From Bryobacterales bacterium (lineage in GTDB: Bacteria; Acidobacteriota; Terriglobia; Bryobacterales; UBA6623), in NCBI GenBank assembly GCA_022823865.1, contig JAJEHF010000069.1, positions 1-33,161 of the forward strand: a stretch of 33,161 bases of DNA, written 5' to 3'. Below are positions 1-6,840 of the stretch, piece by piece. The notes below the pieces were generated by a model that was given only the letters and a program-made list of their open reading frames with translations, had not been told where the DNA came from and ran no database searches. The position numbers and the translations under genes are program-made. The first letter of the stretch is position 1; each line of letters begins with the position of its first letter.

Positions 1-1
1 G

Positions 2-91
2 GTGGGAGGCGTGAAGAACACGATAGATTGTGCAGAGACGGCCCAGGCCGCTGAAGTCGTTCACATCAAGAAAATCCGTTCAACTTATTGA
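2..91 (+). CDS. possible C-terminal end of a gene cut by the window edge
   Basis: Frame 2 is open from the window edge for 29 codons and ends in TGA at 89-91; it reads GGVKNTIDCAETAQ... and ends ...KKIRSTY. The other two forward frames stop within the first 60 bases. This is short, has no recognisable domain and could be chance, so it is listed only as a possible partial gene. Confidence 0.2.
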   Translation: MGGVKNTIDCAETAQAAEVVHIKKIRSTY

Positions 92-544
92 AATATAGTG
101 GGTTATGAGACTGACAATGGCCGTAAGCCGGACAGCCGTGATTGCCGGCATAACTTGCCGCGTGAGCTTGTCGAATGCCGCGCGGCCAATGCAAGCTTCC
201 AGGAACGGGAGCCCAATGCCTTTCTGCGTTGGTCTTTTGGCTCTGTCAATGCCGGAAGTCATGTCGTTTCCGTGCCATTCTGCCTGCCATGAACTATCGC
301 GTTAGAATTCGGCTGGAAGATTGGTAAATTATTGATAGATATTGACTTAATTCTAATTTGATCCTGACGCGGCTTCGCATTTCGGGGTTGAATCGGACGG
401 TCTGTTTCCGATTGGCGCCGATTCGCCTCCGCCTGAGCTCAAGTTCCTCCAGCAGCCGGATGCAGGATTGGCAACACGAGTGTGCCGTGCGGTAGACTCG
501 AAGCTTGCCCCGGCCGACTGTCGGTGCTCCCCCCTCGATCCGCT
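92..544. other. gene-poor stretch before the kinase gene
   Basis: About 450 bases with no convincing gene. Short open frames exist on both strands but none resembles a known family or has a Shine-Dalgarno site. The segment around 300-362 is clearly AT-richer than the rest of the window and contains TTGACT followed by TAATTC/TAATTT. That could be promoter-like or simply degraded intergenic DNA. No hairpin or tRNA shape was seen. Confidence 0.4.
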
Positions 545-1129
545 GTGCACAAGTACATCGTCATCGGCCCACAGGCATCGGGGAAGTCCACGCAGAGCCG
601 AATGCTGTCGACCCACTTCGACTTTGCTCACATCTCGATCGGTGAGATCGTTCGGTGGCACCTCGAGCACCGCACCAAGCTGGCGGCGACCATCCGTGAG
701 ATCTTGGATAGCGGCAACCTGATCCCGGACGAGATAGTCATGGAGCTCGTCCGTCGGCGGCTGCACCAGCACGACTGGAACTATGGCTTCGTGCTGGACA
801 GCTTCCCGCGCAACAAGGCGCATGCCGACTTCCTACGGCAGAACTGGGACATCGACCGAGTGGTCTATCTGGACGCTCCCGACGAGGCGGTGTTTCAGCG
901 CGTAATGGCACGTGGCAAGGAGGGCTGGGGATCGGGCTATACCAAGCGTGCCGACACCAACCCGGAAGTGCTGCGCCGACGCATTGCCAATTACCATCGG
1001 CGCACGAAACCGATCTTGCAGATTTACAAGGACTTGGGAACGCTCGTTCAGGTTGACGCCACGAAGTCGATATCGGGCGTGTTTTCCCGCATCACGCGCT
1101 CGCTCGGCCTTGGCGCTGGCGGCGTTTGA
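545..1129 (+). CDS. adenylate-kinase-like nucleoside monophosphate kinase
   Basis: A P-loop kinase of the adenylate/nucleoside-monophosphate kinase family, expected to move phosphate from ATP to a nucleoside monophosphate in the cytosol. The GTG at 545 is preferred because family homology starts immediately (VHKYIVIGPQASGKST); an upstream ATG at 482 would add 21 low-complexity residues. The Walker A motif GPQASGKS lies at residues 8-15. A DSFPRN segment follows, matching the 'GFPR' nucleotide-binding region. The R-x-D...R...Y...T-x-P signature appears as RADTNPE...RRRIANYHRRTKP. At about 194 residues with a short lid it resembles short-lid enzymes. It differs enough from canonical Adk that its substrate is uncertain, and it may be an accessory paralogue. 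It converges with the phosphatase gene downstream. Confidence 0.8.
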   Translation: MHKYIVIGPQASGKSTQSRMLSTHFDFAHISIGEIVRWHLEHRTKLAATIREILDSGNLIPDEIVMELVRRRLHQHDWNYGFVLDSFPRNKAHADFLRQNWDIDRVVYLDAPDEAVFQRVMARGKEGWGSGYTKRADTNPEVLRRRIANYHRRTKPILQIYKDLGTLVQVDATKSISGVFSRITRSLGLGAGGV

Positions 1130-1163
1130 CCGCGCGGGCTGCGCCTCTGCCCGACAACTCTTC

Positions 1164-2603
1164 TTAGAGTTCCTTCGACTTGGACCACTCGTACTCGACG
1201 CCCCCGTCCACGTTATGCAGACGGAAGGCGATGCTCGAGGCGCTCGTCGACTTGGTCGCAGACACCGAAACGAACCCGCCGGCCACACGGTGGAAGCGGT
1301 GATAGGCCTCGTCTTCGCCCGGCGACCCCCCGGCGTGCTCGTCGGTGGCCGGCCCGCTGGAGAATTCCTGGACGCCCGTGGCGGGATGCACGGAATGGTA
1401 CTGCCAGTGGCGGTCCCCGCAGACGACGAAGAAGTTGTCCGGCAGGTTCGCCTCAGCCCAGGCCCTGAACTCGTCGCCTTCGTGCTGGAAAGCCTTGTTG
1501 GCATGGTTGTCGGCCTTGTTTGAGCGATCCGGGCCGACGATCGGCGTTGGGCTGACCAGCACTTTCCAATCGGCGTCGCTTGCCAGCAGCGTTTCCATCA
1601 GCCAGGCCTTCTGCTCGCTTCCCCAAATGCTCTTGCCCGGGCCGTCCGGAATGTTGTTGGGAGATCGGAAGTCACGGCCTTCGACGATCCAAACCTGCAG
1701 ACCCTTGCCCCAGCGAAACGTCCGGTACGGCAGCTCGCTCATGGGCGCTTGCTCGGCGTATACCTGAAGGCCCTGTTCCCAGTTGAAGGTCCCCATGTAC
1801 TCCCGCGACATGCCGGGCCAGTTGTCGTTGTGATACGAATCGTGGTCGTCTTTCTCCCAATAACCGGGCACGCTGAGATGGAACTTGACCAGGGAAGGGA
1901 AGCTGTACATGCGGTGCCAGTGGAACCGGGCCAGATCGATGGAGGTTGCCAGCGGCGCGTCGCTGTCGTAGTAGACCGTGTCGCCCGTTGGGACGATGAA
2001 GTTGGGGGTCAGATCCAGCATCGACTTGTAGATCTTGAACCCGTCCTCGGCATCATGATCGCGGTTCGCCTGGCCGGTGACTGCTGTGAAGCTCACGTCG
2101 GCATACACGTTTGGGGGAGGGGCTGTCTCGAATCGCCCATAGAGCGGCTTGTGCAGGACCGTGCCTTCGATATCGCTGGTTTCGGTTTCGAAGTAATAGA
2201 TAGTTGAATGCTTTAGGCCGCTTAATTGAAAGTGATGAGTGAAATCGCTCTCTGCACCGACTTCAGACCAGTCTGTTTCAACGGGGTCAAAGAAGTTCAC
2301 GTTGTCGGCGTAGCGGACACGCACCCTGCCCGGGGCGCCCGGCACCGACCCCTGCAAGTCGCGGGGATCGAGCTGCACGATCTCCTCGCCGGGCTCGGTC
2401 TTTTCCGGGCGTCCGCGTATAGGTGTGCCGTCGGCCCTGCGCTCTGCGGACTCGGTGACACGGGTCCAGAGGATTGCCGACTCATGGGTTACCTCGCCGA
2501 CCTTGACCCCGGTGGCTTGGCGTGACTCGTCGACGTGACTGATGCTAGGTCCGCAGGCACTTAGCATGAAGACGCAAGCTGCCGAGATAATTCTGCTGCG
2601 CAT
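1164..2603 (-). CDS. PhoD-family alkaline phosphatase/phosphodiesterase, lipoprotein
   Basis: A 479-residue secreted metallophosphoesterase of the PhoD family, which releases phosphate from mono- or diesters outside the cytoplasm with Ca/Fe centres. The N-terminus is a lipoprotein signal (MRSRIISAACVFMLSAC, lipobox Cys17), so it is probably anchored in the envelope. A fibronectin-like PhoD N-terminal domain (VGEVTHESAILWTRV) comes first. Metal-site motifs follow: GDTVYYDSD, KDDHDSYHND and GDRHWQYHS. Length is normal for the family. A -10-like TAGAAT lies 8 bases before the ATG. The gene ends facing the kinase gene. Some PhoD-like enzymes act on other phosphoesters, so the substrate is not certain. 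Confidence 0.88.
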   Translation of the reverse strand: MRSRIISAACVFMLSACGPSISHVDESRQATGVKVGEVTHESAILWTRVTESAERRADGTPIRGRPEKTEPGEEIVQLDPRDLQGSVPGAPGRVRVRYADNVNFFDPVETDWSEVGAESDFTHHFQLSGLKHSTIYYFETETSDIEGTVLHKPLYGRFETAPPPNVYADVSFTAVTGQANRDHDAEDGFKIYKSMLDLTPNFIVPTGDTVYYDSDAPLATSIDLARFHWHRMYSFPSLVKFHLSVPGYWEKDDHDSYHNDNWPGMSREYMGTFNWEQGLQVYAEQAPMSELPYRTFRWGKGLQVWIVEGRDFRSPNNIPDGPGKSIWGSEQKAWLMETLLASDADWKVLVSPTPIVGPDRSNKADNHANKAFQHEGDEFRAWAEANLPDNFFVVCGDRHWQYHSVHPATGVQEFSSGPATDEHAGGSPGEDEAYHRFHRVAGGFVSVSATKSTSASSIAFRLHNVDGGVEYEWSKSKEL

Positions 2604-2611
2604 GGTCCTGT

Positions 2612-2617
2612 ATTCTA
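2612..2617 (-). promoter_or_regulatory. -10-like hexamer TAGAAT before the PhoD gene
   Basis: TAGAAT matches the -10 consensus at 5 of 6 positions and lies 8 bases upstream of the ATG at 2603. No good -35 was found. If used, the transcript would start at or within a few bases of the start codon. Confidence 0.4.
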
Positions 2618-2980
2618 GCGATTCCGCGCGGAGCGGAGGCGGGCGACCTGCCGTTCGAGCGAGACGATGCGTTCGAGCAGCGCCCGGCTGCCGATCTCGC
2701 CGCAGTCGCAGTCCGTGGGCTGCGTCTCCAACCGGATCACCCTGACCTCCAAGCGGTCAAGCTTGGCTTCGGATTCCAACGTGAACCGGTCCTTTTCCTG
2801 CTCGCGGCTGTGACCCTCTTCGTGGGTCGCGAAGCGATCCTCGATGGCTGCGAGGCGGTCTTCTATAGCGGCCAGTCTGTCGTCAAGCGTCGCCCGAATC
2901 GGAATCCGGCCTTGAGCGAGCAGCGAGCTCGCCAAGGCCAAGCTTGCAAGGATTGTCAGCGCGAGAATCTTGAACGGCAT
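2615..2980 (-). CDS. small exported coiled-coil protein
   Basis: A 121-residue protein of unknown function. The ATG at 2980 is chosen because GGAG sits 7 bases upstream and a signal peptide follows at once (MPFKILALTILASLALASSLLAQ); a GTG at 3007 would add nine residues. The mature part is a predicted coiled coil. It begins with the seven-residue unit RLAAIED repeated twice and imperfectly a third time, followed by a highly charged stretch. A C-terminal DCDCGEIGS has two closely spaced cysteines. It lies between nadA and the phosphatase gene on the same strand. No family was recognised; a periplasmic oligomer or scaffold is possible. Confidence 0.6.
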   Translation of the reverse strand: MPFKILALTILASLALASSLLAQGRIPIRATLDDRLAAIEDRLAAIEDRFATHEEGHSREQEKDRFTLESEAKLDRLEVRVIRLETQPTDCDCGEIGSRALLERIVSLERQVARLRSARNR

Positions 2981-3077
2981 GCGAATGCTCCAACGTGAGT
3001 GTCGCACAGCACGTTGGCAGGTGTGCGTGTTCGGGTAGCCGCAGAGAAACCGCTAGCCCTCGAGGTCTGTCCAGAGA

Positions 3078-4133
3078 CTACTGGATGCTCAGCATGCGGT
3101 CGATCGCCAACTGGGCTTTGCGGGCCGTCTCCGCTTCGATGGTGACCTCGATCTGGTCCCGCTCCAAGGAATCGAGCAGTTTCTCCAGCGTGTTCATCTT
3201 CATGTACTCGCACACTGCATCGGCACTGACGGGGTGGAATGTCTTACCGGGGATCTGGCGCCGCAGGCGGTACACCATGCCCATCTCGGTGCCGACGATA
3301 AACTCATCGGCTTGGGACTGTTCGGCATGGCGGATCATTCCTTCCGTGGAAAGGAAGAACGCCTTCTGATAGGGGGAGTTGCCTTGCATGACTTTCGACA
3401 TGCAGTGCGACGCGCAACCGCACTCCGGATGGATGAGCAATTCCGCCTCGGGGTGGCGCTCGAACGCCTCTTCGAGGGCGCTTTCGCCGATCTTGGCATG
3501 CACGTGGCAGCAGCCGTCGTACAGATCGACCAGTGAGGGATCGACGACGTTGCTCTGGGCAATCGAGACAGAGCCGAGGAACTTGTCGGGCAAGAACAGG
3601 ATGCGGCGGCCCGGATTCTGGCCCGCGGCGTGATCCAGCACTTGGGCCGCGTTGCGCGAAGTGCAGATGTAGTCGCTGAGCGCCTTGGTCGCAGCATCGG
3701 TGTTGACGTAGGAGATCACGATGCCGTCCGCGAACTTCTGCTTCCAGGCCCGCACGCGCGCATGGTCGATCGATTCCACCAACGAGCAGCCGGGCTTGTC
3801 AGGCATGTAGACCTTCGATCGCTCGCCGACGATGGTCTTGGCCGTCTCGCCCATGAACCAGACGCCGCAGAAATCCACGCGCGGCGAGGTCTGCTCGGCG
3901 ACGTAGCGACTCAGCCCCAGGGAGTCGCCGACCTCGGCCGCGACCTCCTGCAACTCGGGGAACTGGTAGTTGTGGGCGACGATCAGGGACTGCTTGCTCT
4001 CGGCCAACTCGCTGATCTGTCGCGCCGCACACACCAAGCTCGCGGTGTATTCCCGCGTGTAGCGCCCCGGATAGAGATCTCCCGCGAAGCGGTTAAACGT
4101 GTCGTACCACTGGCTGTATGGCAGGCGTTCCAT
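3078..4133 (-). CDS. nadA: quinolinate synthase NadA
   Basis: Condenses iminoaspartate with dihydroxyacetone phosphate to quinolinate in de novo NAD synthesis, using a [4Fe-4S] cluster. At 351 residues it has the expected family blocks: SLIVAHNYQFPELQ, YMPDKPGCSLVES, ICTSRNA, HPECGC and CEYMKMNTLEKLLDSL. The probable cluster ligands are Cys116, Cys238 and Cys308, a spacing of the Bacillus type. The A-type Fe-S carrier gene lies 15 bases upstream on the same strand, which fits an enzyme needing cluster delivery. The partner nadB is not in the window. Confidence 0.95.
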   Translation of the reverse strand: MERLPYSQWYDTFNRFAGDLYPGRYTREYTASLVCAARQISELAESKQSLIVAHNYQFPELQEVAAEVGDSLGLSRYVAEQTSPRVDFCGVWFMGETAKTIVGERSKVYMPDKPGCSLVESIDHARVRAWKQKFADGIVISYVNTDAATKALSDYICTSRNAAQVLDHAAGQNPGRRILFLPDKFLGSVSIAQSNVVDPSLVDLYDGCCHVHAKIGESALEEAFERHPEAELLIHPECGCASHCMSKVMQGNSPYQKAFFLSTEGMIRHAEQSQADEFIVGTEMGMVYRLRRQIPGKTFHPVSADAVCEYMKMNTLEKLLDSLERDQIEVTIEAETARKAQLAIDRMLSIQ

Positions 4134-4148
4134 GGGCGAGTCTCTGCT

Positions 4149-4469
4149 TCAGGCCTGGAAGGACTTTCCGCAGCCACAGCTCTTGTCGGCGTTCGGGTTC
4201 TTGAACAGGAACCGCTGTTCGAGCACTGTCTCGACATAGTCGAGCGTCATTCCGTCGAGGTATTGGAAGCTCTTCGGGTCTACGCACAGCCGGACGTCGT
4301 CAACAGCGAACACCGTGTCGGTAGGGCGCGCCGAGCTCTCGTACTTGAACTTGTACTGCAAGCCCGAACAGCCGCCACCGATGACTCCGAGACGTAGCAG
4401 CCCGCCGGGATTGTCCGAATCCAGCATCCCGCGGATCTTCCGCGTTGCGTTGGGCGTGACTTCGATCAT
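4149..4469 (-). CDS. erpA: A-type iron-sulfur carrier (ErpA/IscA/HesB family)
   Basis: A 106-residue cytosolic protein that carries and inserts Fe-S clusters into apo-enzymes. The three family cysteines are present: Cys34 in GGGCSGLQYK and Cys98/Cys100 in the C-terminal SCGCGKSF. The length matches. It is the first gene of a likely operon with nadA, whose product is a [4Fe-4S] enzyme. A TATTAT hexamer lies 11 bases before the ATG. The choice between ErpA, IscA and SufA cannot be made from sequence alone; the symbol follows the nearest usual annotation. Confidence 0.9.
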   Translation of the reverse strand: MIEVTPNATRKIRGMLDSDNPGGLLRLGVIGGGCSGLQYKFKYESSARPTDTVFAVDDVRLCVDPKSFQYLDGMTLDYVETVLEQRFLFKNPNADKSCGCGKSFQA

Positions 4470-4480
4470 CGCGCCCTTTC

Positions 4481-4486
4481 ATAATA
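4481..4486 (-). promoter_or_regulatory. -10-like hexamer TATTAT before erpA-nadA
   Basis: TATTAT on the minus strand, 5 of 6 to consensus, 11 bases before the erpA ATG. An AAAGGG lies between it and the start and may act as a weak ribosome site. No clear -35. Confidence 0.4.
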
Positions 4487-4653
4487 CCCGCCTCGCCGGG
4501 CGCCGCAAGAATCGAGACCGAGCCTGCGCTGTGGCCTGCCGTCGGTCACATGGAACCTGAGGGCAGTCCGGAACCGCTCCATAGTGCGGTTGACGGCGCT
4601 GTTTCTAGCGCCGATGCGCTCGCCTGCCCGAGCCTCGGGCGCGAGGCCCCCGG

Positions 4654-4659
4654 TACAAT
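4654..4659 (+). promoter_or_regulatory. -10-like hexamer TACAAT before moaA
   Basis: GGTACAATGG, 5 of 6 to the -10 consensus, ends 20 bases before the moaA ATG at 4680. No -35 match at normal spacing. No molybdenum-cofactor riboswitch fold was recognised; the space is too short for one. Confidence 0.35.
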
Positions 4660-4679
4660 GGCAGTACCGAATCCCACAC

Positions 4680-5693
4680 ATGTTGGTCGACAAGCATGGG
4701 CGCGCCTTGGAGGATCTGCGGATCTCTGTCACGGATCGCTGCAACTTCCGATGCACTTATTGCATGCCACTGGACCAGTATGACTGGATCTCCCGCGAAC
4801 AGATCCTCAGCTACGAGGAGATCGGACGCTTGGCGCGACTCTTCGTTCCCTTGGGCGTGCGGAAGCTGCGGATCACCGGCGGAGAGCCGCTGCTGCGGGC
4901 AGATCTCGAAGACCTGGTGGAGATGCTGGCGCGCGTTGATGGCATCGAAGACATCTGCCTGACCACCAACGGATCGTTGCTTGCGGACAAGGCCGAACCG
5001 CTCAAGCGGGCCGGCTTGCATCGGCTCACCGTGAGCCTCGACTCGCTCGACCCAGCGACGTTTGCACGGATGGCACAGCGCGGCGACTTGGCGGCTGTGC
5101 TGGGGGGCATCTCTGCTGCCATCGAGACAGGCCTGACCCCGGTCAAGCTCAATGCGGTGATTGAGCGCGGAGTGAACGATCACGAAGTCTTGGATTTGGT
5201 TGATTTCGCTAGGTCGCGCGGCCTCGATCTGCGCTTCATCGAGTACATGGACGTCGGCAACGTCAATCAGTGGACGTCCGAGAAGCTCGTCAGCAAGGCT
5301 GAGATCTTGGAGCGCGTCGGGAAGAAGTACCCGTTCGAACCCCTAGGCGGCCTGCGCGGCAGCGCCCCTTCGGAGCGCTATCGCTTCTTGGATGGCAGCG
5401 GCGTCTTCGGCGTGATCGCGTCTGTCACCGAGCCGTTCTGCGGCGCGTGCACGCGGGCGCGCTTGACAGCCGACGGGCGCTTGGTGACCTGCCTGTTCTC
5501 TGCCGGCGGGCACGACTTGAAGTCGTTGCTGCGATCTGGCTGCAGCGACGAGGAGCTCAGCGGAGCCGTCCGAGCGATTTGGAGCCACCGCATGGACCGC
5601 TACTCCGAAGAGCGGCTGGCGGCGATCTCCTCGGACCAGGGATATCGGCCCGAGGCTGTCCGCAAGCTCGAAATGATCAGCCTCGGCGGGTAG
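4680..5693 (+). CDS. moaA: GTP 3',8-cyclase MoaA
   Basis: A radical-SAM enzyme catalysing the first step of molybdopterin cofactor synthesis, GTP to 3',8-cyclo-GTP. The N-terminal SAM cluster motif CNFRCTYC gives Cys21, Cys25 and Cys28. The second cluster is bound by Cys254, Cys257 and Cys271 (CGACTRARLTADGRLVTC). The chain ends in the conserved Gly-Gly tail (MISLGG). The ATG at 4680 gives a normal 337-residue protein; in-frame starts upstream would add non-homologous sequence. No other mo-genes are adjacent. It converges with the aldo/keto reductase gene. Confidence 0.95.
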   Translation: MLVDKHGRALEDLRISVTDRCNFRCTYCMPLDQYDWISREQILSYEEIGRLARLFVPLGVRKLRITGGEPLLRADLEDLVEMLARVDGIEDICLTTNGSLLADKAEPLKRAGLHRLTVSLDSLDPATFARMAQRGDLAAVLGGISAAIETGLTPVKLNAVIERGVNDHEVLDLVDFARSRGLDLRFIEYMDVGNVNQWTSEKLVSKAEILERVGKKYPFEPLGGLRGSAPSERYRFLDGSGVFGVIASVTEPFCGACTRARLTADGRLVTCLFSAGGHDLKSLLRSGCSDEELSGAVRAIWSHRMDRYSEERLAAISSDQGYRPEAVRKLEMISLGG

Positions 5694-5736
5694 CGCGCCC
5701 GGCAAGGCACGCGCGCGAATCGGCCCCGCCGCGTAT

Positions 5737-5750
5737 GACGCCTACGCGTC
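5737..5750. terminator. small hairpin between convergent moaA and AKR genes
   Basis: GACGC-CTAC-GCGTC forms a perfect 5-bp stem overlapping the stop codon of the leftward gene. There is no T-run. It could help ending from either side but is weak evidence. Confidence 0.2.
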
Positions 5751-6716
5751 TACGTGGCAATGGAAGCGGTGGTCCATGGCCTGCTTGTTCGCACCAGCCA
5801 GCTCCTTCGAGAAGCGGTCCATATCCGCCTGTGACATCGGTTGGAAGCTCGCAGCGAAGCTGACATCCTCTCGCAGGTACTCTAGCGCGGGCATGCCCAC
5901 GACCGCCGATGTGATGGGCAGGGAAAGGGCGTATTGCAGCAGGCGACCGACGCCGGACTTGCCGTGACCGTTGCCTACCAATGCCTCCTGGCCGGTGACT
6001 TTCATGGCTAGCACGCCCATTCGCTTGCGCAGCGCGACCGGCAGCGCCACTGCCTCGAAACTGTCCTCGGGCAGGTGGTCCACTGGGTTCCGGGCGTTCT
6101 CGCTGCGCCCCTGCTTCGCGGCATTGAGCGCCATCTGGACGCAGTCAAAGTCATGCCGCTCCAGCGCCGTGGCCAGCACGTCCGGGTAGCTATGGCTGGT
6201 GATGCCGGCGAAGCGGCACACCTTCTCGTCCCGCAGTTTCATCAAGGCCCTCAGAGACCCAGCCTCGATCGCGGCCAGATCCTCTTGGCCGCGCAGGCTG
6301 TGAATGTGGATCAGGTCGATCTGGTCGGTTTGCAAGCGCTCCAGGCTTTCCTCGGTTCGGCGCATCGCTTCGTCGTAGTCGCGGAGACCGATTTTCGTCG
6401 CCAGGAACACCTCGTTGCGACGCTGGGCCATCACCTTGCCCACCCAGAGCTCGCTGTCGCCGCCACCATACGATTGCGCCGTGTCGAGGTACGTCACACC
6501 CAAGTCGAGCGCGAGATTGAGCGCCTCGACGGCTTTGTCTTCCTCTTCGTACATCGCGAGTCGGCTGCCGCAGCCCATGGCCAAGATCGAGGGCGTAGCG
6601 CCCGTGCGGCCGAGCGTCCTCGAGGGCAGCTTGCCCTTGCCGGGCGCGGCCCGGCCAGCAGCAGCTACTGCCGCGGCACCGCCCAGAAAGTGGCGTCGAG
6701 TCAAGTCAAGTGGCAT
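5742..6716 (-). CDS. Tat-exported aldo/keto reductase
   Basis: A 324-residue member of the aldo/keto reductase superfamily (NAD(P)H-dependent carbonyl/alcohol interconversion). It starts with a twin-arginine signal (TRRHFLGGAAAVAAAG), which would send a folded, cofactor-loaded protein to the periplasm. The catalytic tetrad is visible: Asp78 and Tyr83 in YLDTAQSYGGG, Lys108 in ATKIG, His139 in LIHIHS. An AGGGAGG ribosome site precedes the ATG. Such Tat-AKRs are known from Acidobacteriota and Planctomycetota, but their substrate and electron partner are not established. It diverges from the sugar-acid dehydratase gene. Confidence 0.88.
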   Translation of the reverse strand: MPLDLTRRHFLGGAAAVAAAGRAAPGKGKLPSRTLGRTGATPSILAMGCGSRLAMYEEEDKAVEALNLALDLGVTYLDTAQSYGGGDSELWVGKVMAQRRNEVFLATKIGLRDYDEAMRRTEESLERLQTDQIDLIHIHSLRGQEDLAAIEAGSLRALMKLRDEKVCRFAGITSHSYPDVLATALERHDFDCVQMALNAAKQGRSENARNPVDHLPEDSFEAVALPVALRKRMGVLAMKVTGQEALVGNGHGKSGVGRLLQYALSLPITSAVVGMPALEYLREDVSFAASFQPMSQADMDRFSKELAGANKQAMDHRFHCHVDA

Positions 6717-6740
6717 TGCGTGGCCTCCCTGTTGGCAACC

Positions 6741-6769
6741 ACTATAGTCACCATCGCGGCATCCCGCAA
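6741..6769 (-). promoter_or_regulatory. promoter of the Tat-AKR gene
   Basis: Minus strand: TTGCGG at 6769-6764, a 17-base spacer, then TATAGT at 6746-6741 (5 of 6 to -10). The ATG is 24 bases further, with a good AGGGAGG ribosome site between. Confidence 0.45.
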
Positions 6770-6825
6770 TCGCGCCCCGGCAGAGCGTGGCACTGGGACC
6801 GTCGGGAGCCCAATCAAGGTGCGCC

Positions 6826-6831
6826 TATAAT
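6826..6831 (+). promoter_or_regulatory. perfect -10 hexamer TATAAT before the dehydratase
   Basis: TATAAT ends 9 bases before the ATG at 6841, so initiation here would give a leader of only a few bases. There is no Shine-Dalgarno sequence in between and no clear -35. Confidence 0.5.
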
Positions 6832-6840
6832 GGCTCGCAC

